Shown here: piece by piece, positions 18,078 to 28,691 of the stretch | How the letters are laid out: each line of letters starts with the position of its first letter | Position numbering within the stretch: position 1 is the stretch's first letter | DNA from: Glycomyces artemisiae | GTDB taxonomy: Bacteria > Actinomycetota > Actinomycetes > Mycobacteriales > Micromonosporaceae | Assembly (NCBI RefSeq): GCF_003002955.1 | Contig: NZ_PVTJ01000002.1 | Coordinates: forward strand, 682,001-746,000 | Direction of reading: 5' to 3' | Length of the DNA: 64,000 nucleotides | Translations under genes and position numbers: made by a program | The notes under the pieces: model-generated | Seen by the model: only the letters and a program-made list of their open reading frames with translations | Database searches by the model: none | Told to the model about the DNA's origin: nothing

Positions 18078-19340
18078 ATGGCAGTGGACACCGCGCCCGC
18101 GCTGGTCGACGACCGCGCCCCGGCCCGCCACGCCAGGGCCGGAACCGTCTACGCGGTCCTGGGGCTCCTGCTCATCGCGGCCGCGTTCACGTGGCTCGGC
18201 GGCAAGACCACCGTGATCGCGTTCGACAAGACCCTCACCGACGCCTCCTGGGCCGCACCGACCTTCGCGATCGTGCTCGTCCTCGGCGCCCTGTGCGCCG
18301 CCGCGGGCGCCTGGATGCTCGTCGGCCTCCCGCAGCGCCGCTTCAGGCTCGCGTCCACCGTGGGCGTCGCCGCGCTCGTGCTGTCGCTGCTGTTCTGGGC
18401 CTACTCCCAGGAGGGCACGGTCTTCCGGGCCGAGTCGATCCTCGCCGGGGCCCTGTTCCTGTCGATGCCGTACATCTTCGGCGCGCTCTCGGGCGTCGTC
18501 TGCGAGCGCTCCGGCGTCATCAACATCGGCATCGAGGGCCAGTTCCTCATGGGCGCGTTCACCGGCGTGCTCGTCGCGAACATCACCGGCAGCATCTACG
18601 CCGGGCTCGCGGGCGCGATGATCGCCGGGTCGCTCTCGACGATGCTCCTCGCGCTGCTCGCCACGAAGTACCAGGTCAACCAGGTCGTCGTCGGCGTCAT
18701 CCTCAACCTCCTCGCGCTCGGCTTCACCAGCTTCATGTACGACCAGCTGAAGAAGGCCGAGGGCTTCAACGACGCGTTCTCCGTCCCGGTCATCACCTGG
18801 GGCCCGCTCGCCGACATCCCCGTGATCGGCCCGGTCCTGTTCCAGCAGAAGCTGTTCGTGTACGCCGGCCTCGTCATGGTCGCCGTCGTCTGGTTCCTGC
18901 TGTACCGGACCCGCTGGGGCCTGCGCACCCGCGCCGTCGGCGAGCACCCGGCCGCCGCGGACTCCATGGGCGTCAACGTGAACCGCCTCCGCTACTGGAA
19001 CGTCGTCGCCGCGGGCCTCCTCGCGGGCTTCGGCGGCGCGTGGTTCACGCTCGGGAACTCCTTGGCGTTCAACAAGAACATGACCGCCGGGCTCGGCTTC
19101 GTCGCGCTCGCCGTCATGATCGTGGGCCGCTGGAACCCCCTCGGCGTCCTCGCCGGGGCCCTGATCTTCGGGTTCACCACCCAGATCGCCCGCGACCTCT
19201 CCGCCGCCGGGTCGTCCGTGCCCGGCGAGTTCCTCCAGATGCTCCCGTACGCGGTCACCCTCGTGGTCGTGGCGGGCCTCATCGGCAAGGCCAAGGCCCC
19301 CGCGGCCGACGGCGTACCGTACAACCCGGGGGACAAGTAG
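18078..19340 (+). CDS. Nucleoside ABC importer, permease 2
   Basis: A membrane subunit of about 420 residues (NupQ-like) pairing with permease 1. Seen: SMPYIFGALSGVVCERSGVINIG, followed by IEGQFLMGAF, a YQVNQVVVGVILN coupling helix and GLRTRAVGEHP. The start is uncertain. ATG at 18078 has GGTGAG upstream; GTG at 18069 overlaps the previous stop (GTGA) and is equally plausible, adding three residues. The last codons precede cdd by 2 bp. Confidence 0.92.
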   Translation: MAVDTAPALVDDRAPARHARAGTVYAVLGLLLIAAAFTWLGGKTTVIAFDKTLTDASWAAPTFAIVLVLGALCAAAGAWMLVGLPQRRFRLASTVGVAALVLSLLFWAYSQEGTVFRAESILAGALFLSMPYIFGALSGVVCERSGVINIGIEGQFLMGAFTGVLVANITGSIYAGLAGAMIAGSLSTMLLALLATKYQVNQVVVGVILNLLALGFTSFMYDQLKKAEGFNDAFSVPVITWGPLADIPVIGPVLFQQKLFVYAGLVMVAVVWFLLYRTRWGLRTRAVGEHPAAADSMGVNVNRLRYWNVVAAGLLAGFGGAWFTLGNSLAFNKNMTAGLGFVALAVMIVGRWNPLGVLAGALIFGFTTQIARDLSAAGSSVPGEFLQMLPYAVTLVVVAGLIGKAKAPAADGVPYNPGDK

Positions 19341-19342
19341 CC

Positions 19343-19738
19343 GTGGCCGACGTCGACTGGGAGCTGCTGCGCGGCAAGGCCCGCGAGGCCATGGCGCACG
19401 CGTACGTCCCGTACTCGAAGTACCCGGTCGGCGTCGCCGGGCTCGTGGACGACGGCCGGATCGTCTCCGGCTGCAACGTCGAGAACGCCTCGTACGGCCT
19501 GACCCTGTGCGCCGAGTGCGGCATGATCTCCCAGCTCGCCGCCACTGGCGGCGGACGGCTGGTCGCGGTCGCATGTGTGGACGGCGCAGGGGAACCCCTC
19601 ACCCCCTGCGGCCGGTGCCGCCAGCTCCTGTTCGAGCACGGCGGCCCGGACTGCCTCGTGGACGAGGGGTCCGCGCCGACGACCGTGGGGGCCCTGCTCC
19701 CCGGCGCGTTCGGCCCGGACCACCTGTCCGCTAACTGA
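19343..19738 (+). CDS. cdd: Cytidine deaminase
   Basis: Deaminates cytidine and deoxycytidine to uridine and deoxyuridine. It has 131 residues, as for tetrameric CDAs. The zinc site is complete: the catalytic Glu in LCAECGM (about residues 52-58) and the PCGRCRQ pair of Cys near residue 88. SKYPVGV and NVENASYGL contact the ribose in homologues. The GTG start lies 2 bp after the permease stop, so it is translated with the transporter and acts on imported nucleosides. Confidence 0.95.
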   Translation: MADVDWELLRGKAREAMAHAYVPYSKYPVGVAGLVDDGRIVSGCNVENASYGLTLCAECGMISQLAATGGGRLVAVACVDGAGEPLTPCGRCRQLLFEHGGPDCLVDEGSAPTTVGALLPGAFGPDHLSAN

Positions 19739-19765
19739 ATCCATTCTTGTAGTGAGGGAAAGCCA

Positions 19766-21043
19766 ATGATCACCGCCGTCGACGTCATCCGCACCAAAAG
19801 GGACGGCGGCGAGCTCTCGTCCGCGCAGATCGACTGGGTCATCGACGCCTACACGAAGGGCGACGTCGCCGACGAGCAGATGTCGGCGCTCGCGATGGCG
19901 ATCTTCCTCAATGGAGCGCAGCCCCGCGAGATCGCCGACTGGACCGCCGCGATGATCCGCTCCGGGATCACGCTCGACCTTGCGGCTGTGGGGAAGAAGT
20001 GCGTCGACAAGCACTCCACGGGCGGCGTCGGCGACAAGATCACCCTCCCGCTCGCGCCGCTCGTCGCGGTCTTCGACGTGGCCGTCCCGCAGCTGTCGGG
20101 CCGCGGCCTCGGCCACACCGGCGGCACGCTCGACAAGCTGGAGTCCATCCCCGGCTTCCAGGTCGACATGACCGAGGCCCAGGTGGTCGAGCAGCTCAAG
20201 GAGATCGGCGCGGTCATCTGCGCCGCCACCGGCGACCTCGCGCCCGCCGACAAGAAGCTCTACGCCCTCCGTGACATCACCTCCACTGTGGAATCGATCC
20301 CGCTGATCGCGTCCTCCATCATGTGCAAGAAGATCGCCGAAGGCGCTGACGCGATCGTCCTCGACGTCAAGGTCGGCTCGGGCGCGTTCATGAAGGACTT
20401 CGGACGCGCCAAGGAGCTCGCCGAGACGATGGTCCGCCTCGGCACCGACCACGGCGTCGACACCCGCGCCCTCCTCACCGACATGTCGATCCCGTTGGGC
20501 CGCACCGCGGGCAACGCCCTCGAAGTTCGCGAGTCCGTCGAGGTCCTCGCGGGCGGCGGCCCCGCCGACGTCGTCGAGCTCACCGTGGCCCTCGCCAAGG
20601 AGATGCTCGCCGCCGCAGGCCGACCCGATGCCGACCCGGCCGCCGCGCTCAAGGACGGACGCGCGATGGACGTCTGGCGCAAGATGATCACCGCGCAGGG
20701 CGGCGAGGTCGACGCGCCGCTCCCGATCGCCCGCGAGACCGAGGAGCTCACCGCCGACGCCGACGGCTTCGTCTCGGCAATGGACGCCTACGCCGTCGGC
20801 GTCGCCGCCTGGCGCCTCGGCGCGGGCCGCGAGCGCCAGGGCCAGCCCGTCCAGTTCGGCGCAGGGATCGAGATCCTCAAGACCGTGGGCGAACCCGTCA
20901 AGGCCGGAGAGCCGGTCCTGCGCCTCCACACCGACACCCCGGACCGCTTCCCCGCCGCCAAGGAGGCCCTCGCGGGCCACTGGGCCGTCGGCGCCCGCCC
21001 GGCCGACCGCGGCCCGATCATCCTCGACCGCGTCACCGCATAA
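19766..21043 (+). CDS. deoA: Thymidine / pyrimidine-nucleoside phosphorylase
   Basis: Cleaves thymidine or uridine with phosphate to base and (deoxy)ribose-1-phosphate. It has 425 residues. The phosphate-binding signature KHSTGGVGDK is near residue 79, GRGLGHTGGTLDKLE near 113, and the C-terminal PYNP domain (about 340-425) is present. Length and sequence do not separate DeoA from Pdp, so substrate range is open. GAGGGAAAG precedes the ATG. It is the last gene of the uptake-salvage operon, 27 bp after cdd, followed by a strong terminator. Confidence 0.93.
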   Translation: MITAVDVIRTKRDGGELSSAQIDWVIDAYTKGDVADEQMSALAMAIFLNGAQPREIADWTAAMIRSGITLDLAAVGKKCVDKHSTGGVGDKITLPLAPLVAVFDVAVPQLSGRGLGHTGGTLDKLESIPGFQVDMTEAQVVEQLKEIGAVICAATGDLAPADKKLYALRDITSTVESIPLIASSIMCKKIAEGADAIVLDVKVGSGAFMKDFGRAKELAETMVRLGTDHGVDTRALLTDMSIPLGRTAGNALEVRESVEVLAGGGPADVVELTVALAKEMLAAAGRPDADPAAALKDGRAMDVWRKMITAQGGEVDAPLPIARETEELTADADGFVSAMDAYAVGVAAWRLGAGRERQGQPVQFGAGIEILKTVGEPVKAGEPVLRLHTDTPDRFPAAKEALAGHWAVGARPADRGPIILDRVTA

Positions 21044-21055
21044 CCCGATCCACAG

Positions 21056-21094
21056 GAAGGGCGGCCCCGCGATGCGGGGCCGCCCTTCGATTTT
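21056..21094 (+). terminator. Hairpin terminator of the nucleoside operon
   Basis: A perfect 15-bp stem, GAAGGGCGGCCCCGC (21056-21070) with its complement at 21074-21088, loop GAT, then GATTTT. It lies 13 bp after the deoA stop. Confidence 0.88.
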
Positions 21095-21175
21095 CGGGGG
21101 CAAGCGTTCGCCGCGAAATCCCGTATATTCCATATCGGAACCCCGACTCCTCTATCCCCAATTGACAGGAGCCAC

Positions 21176-22843
21176 ATGGAAACCCGCAGCACCGCCCTCC
21201 GGCTGGCGGCGTTCGCCGCGACCGGCCTCATGTCCGCCGGGGCGTTCGCCGCCCCCGCCGCGGCCCAGGAGAACGCGCCCCGCAACGACTTCACCGGCGA
21301 CGGCCATGCCGACCTCGTCGCCGTCCGCAACGCCGACGGCGCGCTCCTGCTCTACCCGGGCAGCGCCGAGGGGACCTTCGACACCGCCCCGACCGTCCTC
21401 GCCGCCTCCGGCTGGGCCGGCATGGACGTCGTCATGGCCGGGGACCTCACTTCCGACGGCAACGCGGACCTCCTCGCCCGCGACGGCCGGACCGGCGTCC
21501 TCTCCACCTACCCCGGCGACGGCGCGGGCGGCCTCGGCGCCCGCGTCCAGTCCGGGACCGGGTGGGGCCCCGTCGAGGTGTTCGCCTCGAACATCGACTA
21601 CGACGGCGACGGGCTCACCGACATCCTCGCCACCCGCAAGCACGACAGCCGCCTGTTCGTGTACGCGGGCAACGGGAACGGCACCTTCGACGGCGCCGTC
21701 GCCTACGCGGGCGACTACAACCGCGCCGACCTCATCGTCGGCACCGGCGACCTCGACTTCGACGGCGAGGACGACTTCATGGTCCGCGTCGACGACGAGG
21801 AGGTCGGCTTCCAGATCTACCGCTACCACCTCAGCGGCGGCGACGGCGCCTGGGAGCTCACCACGCTGGGCGAGGGCAGCGTCGACCACCCCTACATGGA
21901 CCAGGTCGCGTTCCTCGGGAACACCGACGGCGACGACGACACCGAACTCGTCAGCGTCGACGAGCGGACCGGCGCGCTCTACCGCATGTCGGTGAGCTCG
22001 AACCTCGTCTCCTACATCCACGACCACACCGTCATCGGCACCGGCTGGAACCGCCTCCGCCTCGCCGAGTCGAACACCGACCGCGACCACGACTTCGACA
22101 TGGACGGCACCTCGGACCTGTACGCCCGCAACGCCGCCGGAGAGGTCTTCCACTACCCGGGCACCGCCTCCGGCTCGATCGGGTCGCGGGTCTCCATGGG
22201 CTCCTTCGACGCCGACGTCGACTCCATCGAGACCTCCGGCGACCTCGACGGCAACCACCTCCCCGACCACCTCGCGCGGACCACCGGCGGCGAACTGTAC
22301 GTCGCCCCCGGCTGGGGCACCTCCGGTGCGCAGGTCATGCTCACCAACCGGATCGGCACCGGCTGGAACACCATGAGCGCCATCGTCTCCGGCGCCGACC
22401 ACAGCGGCGACGGCCTGAACGACATCATCGCCCGCGAGGCCGCGACCGGCTACCTGTGGCTGTACCCGGGCACCGCCGAGGGCGCCGTCGGCCCCCGTAC
22501 GCGCATCGGCACCGGCTGGAACGCGATGTCGCTCATCACCGCGGTCGGCGACCTCGACCACGACGGCGCCGCCGACCTCCTGGCGCGCCGGAACTCCGAC
22601 ACCTGCCTGTACTTCTACGGCGGCAAACTCGCCGGGGGCCTGAACAACGGCGTCCAGATCGGCTGCGGCTGGAACGTCATGAACACCATCGTCTCCGTCG
22701 GCGACTTCAACGCCGACGGCCACGCGGACTGGATCGGCCGCCACACCAACGGCAACCTGTACCTCTACAAGGGCAACGGCGCCGGCACCTACACGGCCTC
22801 GACCGTGGTCGGCACCGGCTGGAGCGGGTTCGACATCGCCTGA
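21176..22843 (+). CDS. Secreted FG-GAP/VCBS repeat protein 1 (beta-propeller-like)
   Basis: A 555-residue precursor. A Sec signal (about residues 1-31, ending APAAAQ) is followed immediately by about nine repeats of 50-60 residues. Each contains a calcium-loop motif of the type DxxxDGxxDLLAR and a following LYPGxxxG strand with a GTGWN turn. This is the FG-GAP/VCBS pattern found in integrin-like propellers and carbohydrate-binding proteins of actinobacteria. No catalytic domain or anchor is visible, so it is probably released. CAGGAG precedes the ATG. It is closely related to the next gene, whose C-terminal 515 residues match its whole length. Confidence 0.85.
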   Translation: METRSTALRLAAFAATGLMSAGAFAAPAAAQENAPRNDFTGDGHADLVAVRNADGALLLYPGSAEGTFDTAPTVLAASGWAGMDVVMAGDLTSDGNADLLARDGRTGVLSTYPGDGAGGLGARVQSGTGWGPVEVFASNIDYDGDGLTDILATRKHDSRLFVYAGNGNGTFDGAVAYAGDYNRADLIVGTGDLDFDGEDDFMVRVDDEEVGFQIYRYHLSGGDGAWELTTLGEGSVDHPYMDQVAFLGNTDGDDDTELVSVDERTGALYRMSVSSNLVSYIHDHTVIGTGWNRLRLAESNTDRDHDFDMDGTSDLYARNAAGEVFHYPGTASGSIGSRVSMGSFDADVDSIETSGDLDGNHLPDHLARTTGGELYVAPGWGTSGAQVMLTNRIGTGWNTMSAIVSGADHSGDGLNDIIAREAATGYLWLYPGTAEGAVGPRTRIGTGWNAMSLITAVGDLDHDGAADLLARRNSDTCLYFYGGKLAGGLNNGVQIGCGWNVMNTIVSVGDFNADGHADWIGRHTNGNLYLYKGNGAGTYTASTVVGTGWSGFDIA

Positions 22844-22853
22844 CCCGGCCGCC

Positions 22854-22886
22854 GAGGGCGGCCCCGCTGATCGCGGGGCCGCCCTC
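22854..22886 (+). terminator. Hairpin terminator between the two FG-GAP genes
   Basis: A perfect 14-bp stem, GAGGGCGGCCCCGC (22854-22867) with 22873-22886, 5-nt loop, no T-run. It lies 11 bp after the first FG-GAP gene and should insulate the second, which has its own upstream region of about 100 bp. Confidence 0.75.
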
Positions 22887-22988
22887 AGCGCATTCGGGGT
22901 GCAACCGGTTTCGCCAACAAGGCGTGTAGTCCAGGTCGGACTTACGACACCCCACGAGAACCCCCATGCAAACTGAACAAGGAGCTCA

Positions 22989-25646
22989 ATGAACCCCGAT
23001 TCCCCCGGGCGCGTCGGCGCGCGCCTGATCGCGGGCGCCGCGGCAGGCCTGCTGGCCGCCGCCGCTTTCGCGGCCCCGGCCGCCGCCCAGGACGAGGAAC
23101 CCGCCTACGAGCCGTTCCTCCACGGCGACGTCACGATCACTGAGGCCGCACCCGGCACCACCGTGAACGTCACCCCCGTGTTCTTCCAGCAGCAGGACCT
23201 CGCCGCGGACACCGCGGCCGTCGTCGTCGAGTTCTCCGACTCGGTCGCCGACCGCCTCGGCAGCCCCGCCGCGCAGGCCGCCGAGACCTACGACAACTGC
23301 GGCGACACCGCAGGCGGCGGCATCGCCTGCGTCATCACCGGATTCACCGGCCAGACCGGCGCCCCGTTCACCCTGACCGGCCCGATCGGCTACGCGATCG
23401 ACGCGAAGGCCCCCGGCCCGATCGACATCTGCGGCTGCGCGTACACCGTCACCACGGTCGACGCGGCCACCCTCGCCGCCGAATACGGGTCGATCACCGA
23501 CGACCCCGAATCCGCGAACCGCCTCAGCCTGACCCCCGCCGCCGACCAGGCATGGAGCGCACCGGCCGACACCGCAGCGGCCGCGCCCTCCGGCGCGGTC
23601 ACGGTGGTGACCACCGAGCAGCAGTTCGACCTCTACGTCAGCGGCCTCGAATCGTGGTCGGGAAGCATCGGCGACCAGCCCTCGCAGGTCCTCAGCGTCA
23701 ACAACGCGGGCCCGGCCACCGCCTTCGACATGTCCGACGAGGGCCCCGGCTCCTACGTCTTCCGCGGGCGCATGCCCGACGGCGTGGAGCTCGTCGAGGT
23801 CAACTCGGACGACAGCTCCCGCTGGACCTGCCTCGACGAGTCCGAGCTCGCCGCGGAGTACGAGCGGACCGAGACCACGGCGCTCGACCGGTTCGACTTC
23901 GTCTGCTACTTCGAGTCCGTCCTCGCGGGCACCAAGTACGCGGGCCTCCAGATGCACACCAGGATCACCGAGGGCGCCACCGAGCCCGGCCGGTTCGAGG
24001 TCGCCCCGACCTACACCACCGAGTACAGCGAGAACCTGGACTCGACGCCGTGGAACGACGTCTGGGTCGTCCTCAACGGCCGCCCCGGCATCCCCCTGGC
24101 CCGCAACGACTTCAACAACGACGGCCTCGAAGACCTGGTGTCCGTGCGCCGGTCCGACGGCGCCCTGCGCCTGAACACCGGCAACGGCGACGGCACCCTC
24201 GACGCGGCCACCACGATGGCCTCCTCCGGCTGGGCCGGGTTCGACGTCGTCATGGCCGGCGAGGTCAACAGCGACGGCCACGCCGACCTCCTGGTGCGGG
24301 ACAACGCGACCGGCACCCTGTACACCTACCCCGGCGACGGCGCGGGCGGCCTCAAGCCGCGCATCCGCTCCGGTTCGAGCTGGAACACCATGGGGGTCTT
24401 CACGACCCTCGACGTCGACGGCGACGGCATGACCGACATCATGGCGGTCCGCAAGTCCGACGGCGGCCTGTACTACTACTCCGGCAACGGCGACGGCACC
24501 TTCGCCAACGGGGTCCTCCTCGCCACCGGGTACAACTACATCGACGCGATGATCTCGATCGGCGACGTCGACAAGGACGGCGTCGAGGACGTCATGTTCC
24601 GGCTCAGCCAGACCCAGCAGTACTGGGTGTTCGCCAGCACCGCGACCGAGCCCGTGGAGCTCTCCCCGACCCTCGGCGAACCCGAGGGCCGCCGCCTCCG
24701 CCAGCTCGTCGGCGCGGGCGACCTCGACCGCGACGGCCTCCTCGACCTGCTCTCGCTCGACACCCGCACCAGCGGCCTCTACCGGCAGAGCTTCGGGCTG
24801 ACCGGCTGGGTGAACTCCTACCGGACCGTCCAGTCCTCCGGCTGGGCCGGCGCCAGCCTCCCGATGGTCACCCTCGACCGGGCCCACGACTACGACGAGG
24901 ACGGCGCCTCCGACATCCTCGCCCGCCGCAGCGCCGACGGCCACCTCCTCATCTACTACGGCACCGGCACCGGCAGCTTCTACAGCGGCCTGTACACCTG
25001 GGGCACGGCCTTCAGCGGCATGAACCTCCTGGAGACCGCCGGCGACCTCGACGGCGACAACCGCCCCGACCTGCTCGCCCGCACCTCCGGCGGCACGCTC
25101 TACGTGTACCCCGGCAACGGCACCGGCTCCTACGTCGACCAGCGCATCAAGGTCGGCGGCGGCTGGAACTCCATGAGCGCCATCGTCTCCGGCTACGACT
25201 ACAACGACGACGGCAAGACCGACATCATCGCCCGCGAAGCGTCCAACGGGAACCTCTGGCTCTACCCGGGCACCGGCACCGGCTCCCACGCCGCCCGCGT
25301 CCTCATCGGCACCGGCTGGAACTCGATGTCGCTCATCACCGCGGTCGGCGACCTCAACCACGACGGCACCGCCGACGTCATCGCCAAGAAGAACTCCGAC
25401 AACTGCATGTACTTCTACGCCGGGAAACCCGCCGGCGGCCTGAAGAACGGCGTCAAGATCGGCTGCGGCTGGGACGTCATGAACGCCGTCGCCGCAACCG
25501 GCGACTTCAACGGCGACGGCCACCCCGACTGGGTCGCCCGCCACACCAACGGCAGCCTCTACCTCTACAAGGGCAACGGCGCCGGCACTTACTCGGCGCT
25601 GGTCAAGGTCGGCTCCGGCTGGGGCGGCATGAACATCATCGCCTGA
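22989..25646 (+). CDS. Secreted FG-GAP/VCBS repeat protein 2 with extra N-terminal domain
   Basis: An 885-residue precursor with a Sec signal ending AAPAAAQ (about residue 35). Residues 36-365 form a unique region with six or more Cys (DNCGDT, GIACVI, DICGCAY, WTCLDE, FVCYFE) that looks like one or two Ig-like/adhesin domains. Residues 370-885 repeat the FG-GAP array of the neighbour (DFNNDGLEDLVSV, DVDGDGMTDIMAV, DLDGDNRPDLLAR and others). GAxTYS...GSGW at the end aligns with the end of protein 1. AAGGAG lies 6 nt before the ATG. Ligand unknown; cell-surface or matrix binding is inferred. Confidence 0.82.
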   Translation: MNPDSPGRVGARLIAGAAAGLLAAAAFAAPAAAQDEEPAYEPFLHGDVTITEAAPGTTVNVTPVFFQQQDLAADTAAVVVEFSDSVADRLGSPAAQAAETYDNCGDTAGGGIACVITGFTGQTGAPFTLTGPIGYAIDAKAPGPIDICGCAYTVTTVDAATLAAEYGSITDDPESANRLSLTPAADQAWSAPADTAAAAPSGAVTVVTTEQQFDLYVSGLESWSGSIGDQPSQVLSVNNAGPATAFDMSDEGPGSYVFRGRMPDGVELVEVNSDDSSRWTCLDESELAAEYERTETTALDRFDFVCYFESVLAGTKYAGLQMHTRITEGATEPGRFEVAPTYTTEYSENLDSTPWNDVWVVLNGRPGIPLARNDFNNDGLEDLVSVRRSDGALRLNTGNGDGTLDAATTMASSGWAGFDVVMAGEVNSDGHADLLVRDNATGTLYTYPGDGAGGLKPRIRSGSSWNTMGVFTTLDVDGDGMTDIMAVRKSDGGLYYYSGNGDGTFANGVLLATGYNYIDAMISIGDVDKDGVEDVMFRLSQTQQYWVFASTATEPVELSPTLGEPEGRRLRQLVGAGDLDRDGLLDLLSLDTRTSGLYRQSFGLTGWVNSYRTVQSSGWAGASLPMVTLDRAHDYDEDGASDILARRSADGHLLIYYGTGTGSFYSGLYTWGTAFSGMNLLETAGDLDGDNRPDLLARTSGGTLYVYPGNGTGSYVDQRIKVGGGWNSMSAIVSGYDYNDDGKTDIIAREASNGNLWLYPGTGTGSHAARVLIGTGWNSMSLITAVGDLNHDGTADVIAKKNSDNCMYFYAGKPAGGLKNGVKIGCGWDVMNAVAATGDFNGDGHPDWVARHTNGSLYLYKGNGAGTYSALVKVGSGWGGMNIIA

Positions 25647-25662
25647 CGGCCATGGACGGACG

Positions 25663-25697
25663 ACGGGCGGCGGCTCCACATCGGAGCCGCCGCCCGT
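25663..25697. terminator. Bidirectional hairpin between convergent genes
   Basis: A perfect 15-bp stem, ACGGGCGGCGGCTCC (25663-25677) and 25683-25697, with a 5-nt loop. It lies between the FG-GAP gene and the convergent M20 gene; there is no T-run. Confidence 0.75.
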
Positions 25698-25751
25698 TCC
25701 GCGCATGCGGCAGTCGATGATGCAGCGGGAGTCGACTCAACAGGCGGTGCC

Positions 25752-27056
25752 TCAGCAAGCAGTGCGCTCGGAAAGCCACGCCGACATCGCCCGCACGCCG
25801 TGCCCGATCGCGGCCTCGTCGGGATCGAACGTCGGGAAGTGCGGGTACGACGTCGTGACGTCCGCGCCCGGCGACCGGACCCCGAGATACGTGTACGTCC
25901 CGGGAAGCTCGTCGAGGAACAGCGCGAAGTCCTCGCCGCTGAACGGGATCGGGGCATGGACGACCCCGGTGCCGAACCCGCTCCGGTCCAGGAACCGCTT
26001 GAGCCCGTACGCCTCCGGGGCCGGGCAGACCATGGCCGGGAACGGGTCCTGCGGGAACACCGCGGACCCGCCGTACGACCGGGCGAGCGCGTCGATGTCG
26101 GCGCGCACCTCCGTGTAGCGGTCCTCCGGCCAGCAGCGCGACGCGAACGACACCGTGCCCTCCTCGGCCGAGGCCCGCGTGTACACGAACTCGGCGAGCG
26201 GACCGTCCTCGACTTGGAGATCCTCGACCAGCCGCTCCAGGTCCGCCGCGTCCTTCGGCACCGACACCGTCGCGAGCGCGGCGATATCGGCCGACAGCCG
26301 CTCGGCGCGCTCGGCCGCACCCTCCCCGTCGAGGACGACCGTCCCCCGGTCCTGCCCCGGCAGGCCCGAGCCGGGATTGATGCCGAACATGCCGACCGGG
26401 AGCAGACCGCAGTGCAGCGCATGGATCTCCTCCGGCCGGGCGATCCCGAACACCCCCGCATCGAGCATCGCGCGGGCCCCGGTGAGCGTCTCCTCCGCGG
26501 GCTGGAACACGAACACGACCGTGCCGTGCAGCCGGTGCCGCAGCCGCGAGAGCACCAGCGCCGCACCGACACCCACCGTCGTGTGGATGTCGTGCCCGCA
26601 CAGGTGCAGCGGCGCCGTCCCGCCGCCGATCTGGTCCCCGGCCGGGACCGCGTCCATGTCGGCGCGGTAGGCGACCGTGCGGCCGCGATGGCGCCCGCGC
26701 ACGACCGCGACGACGCCGTGCCCGCCAACGCCGGTCGTGACCGACAGCCCTGCGGCCGTCAGCCGCTCGGCGACTCTGGCCGCGGTGCGCGACTCCTCGC
26801 CGGGACCCTCCGGGTTCGCGTGCAGGTCCCGGCGGAACGCGATCAGATCGCCTTCGAGCCGGTCCACCTCCGCTTCGATCATGTTGCGCCGCAACGCCGC
26901 AACGGCGTGAGTCGGGAGCCCGACCGCGGCGGCGACGGCCGCGGAGCCGAGCAGCACGCGGCGGCTGAGACGGGAGAGACGGGTGCATTCATGGTTTCCT
27001 CCGAACGGAAGTCGATGCCCCGATTCTCGATCCGCCACGGCCCCTTCCGCAGTCAT
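25752..27056 (-). CDS. Tat-exported M20 family amidohydrolase; start region questionable
   Basis: M20D-type metallohydrolase (434 residues from this start), the family of hippurate and N-acyl-amino-acid hydrolases. Metal-site motifs are present: RADMDAVP, CGHDIHTT, PAEETLTGA and the C-terminal SGEDFA. A twin-arginine signal (LSRRVLLGSAAVAAAVG) precedes the enzyme, so it acts outside the cytoplasm. The only in-frame upstream ATG is at 27056, giving a 30-residue lead before the Arg pair. An ATG at 26992 with a perfect GGAGG site 5 nt upstream is off by one base from the enzyme frame. Either 27056 is used or there is a one-base indel near 26980-26990. Confidence 0.78.
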   Translation of the reverse strand: MTAEGAVADRESGHRLPFGGNHECTRLSRLSRRVLLGSAAVAAAVGLPTHAVAALRRNMIEAEVDRLEGDLIAFRRDLHANPEGPGEESRTAARVAERLTAAGLSVTTGVGGHGVVAVVRGRHRGRTVAYRADMDAVPAGDQIGGGTAPLHLCGHDIHTTVGVGAALVLSRLRHRLHGTVVFVFQPAEETLTGARAMLDAGVFGIARPEEIHALHCGLLPVGMFGINPGSGLPGQDRGTVVLDGEGAAERAERLSADIAALATVSVPKDAADLERLVEDLQVEDGPLAEFVYTRASAEEGTVSFASRCWPEDRYTEVRADIDALARSYGGSAVFPQDPFPAMVCPAPEAYGLKRFLDRSGFGTGVVHAPIPFSGEDFALFLDELPGTYTYLGVRSPGADVTTSYPHFPTFDPDEAAIGHGVRAMSAWLSERTAC

Positions 27057-27173
27057 GCAGACCCCCGGAACCGCGGTCAGGCAGACCCGTCATGACGTTC
27101 GCGTGAGCGATACGTGGCGGCCGGTGCCACGATCACCGGACCCACTACCGCACCACCGCTTGCGAGGATCGCC

Positions 27174-28691
<1,518 letters not shown>

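Noticed and set aside
21300-25640. Regular spacing of similar sequences as DNA repeats
   Set aside because: They correspond to FG-GAP protein repeats; the periodicity is in the encoded protein.
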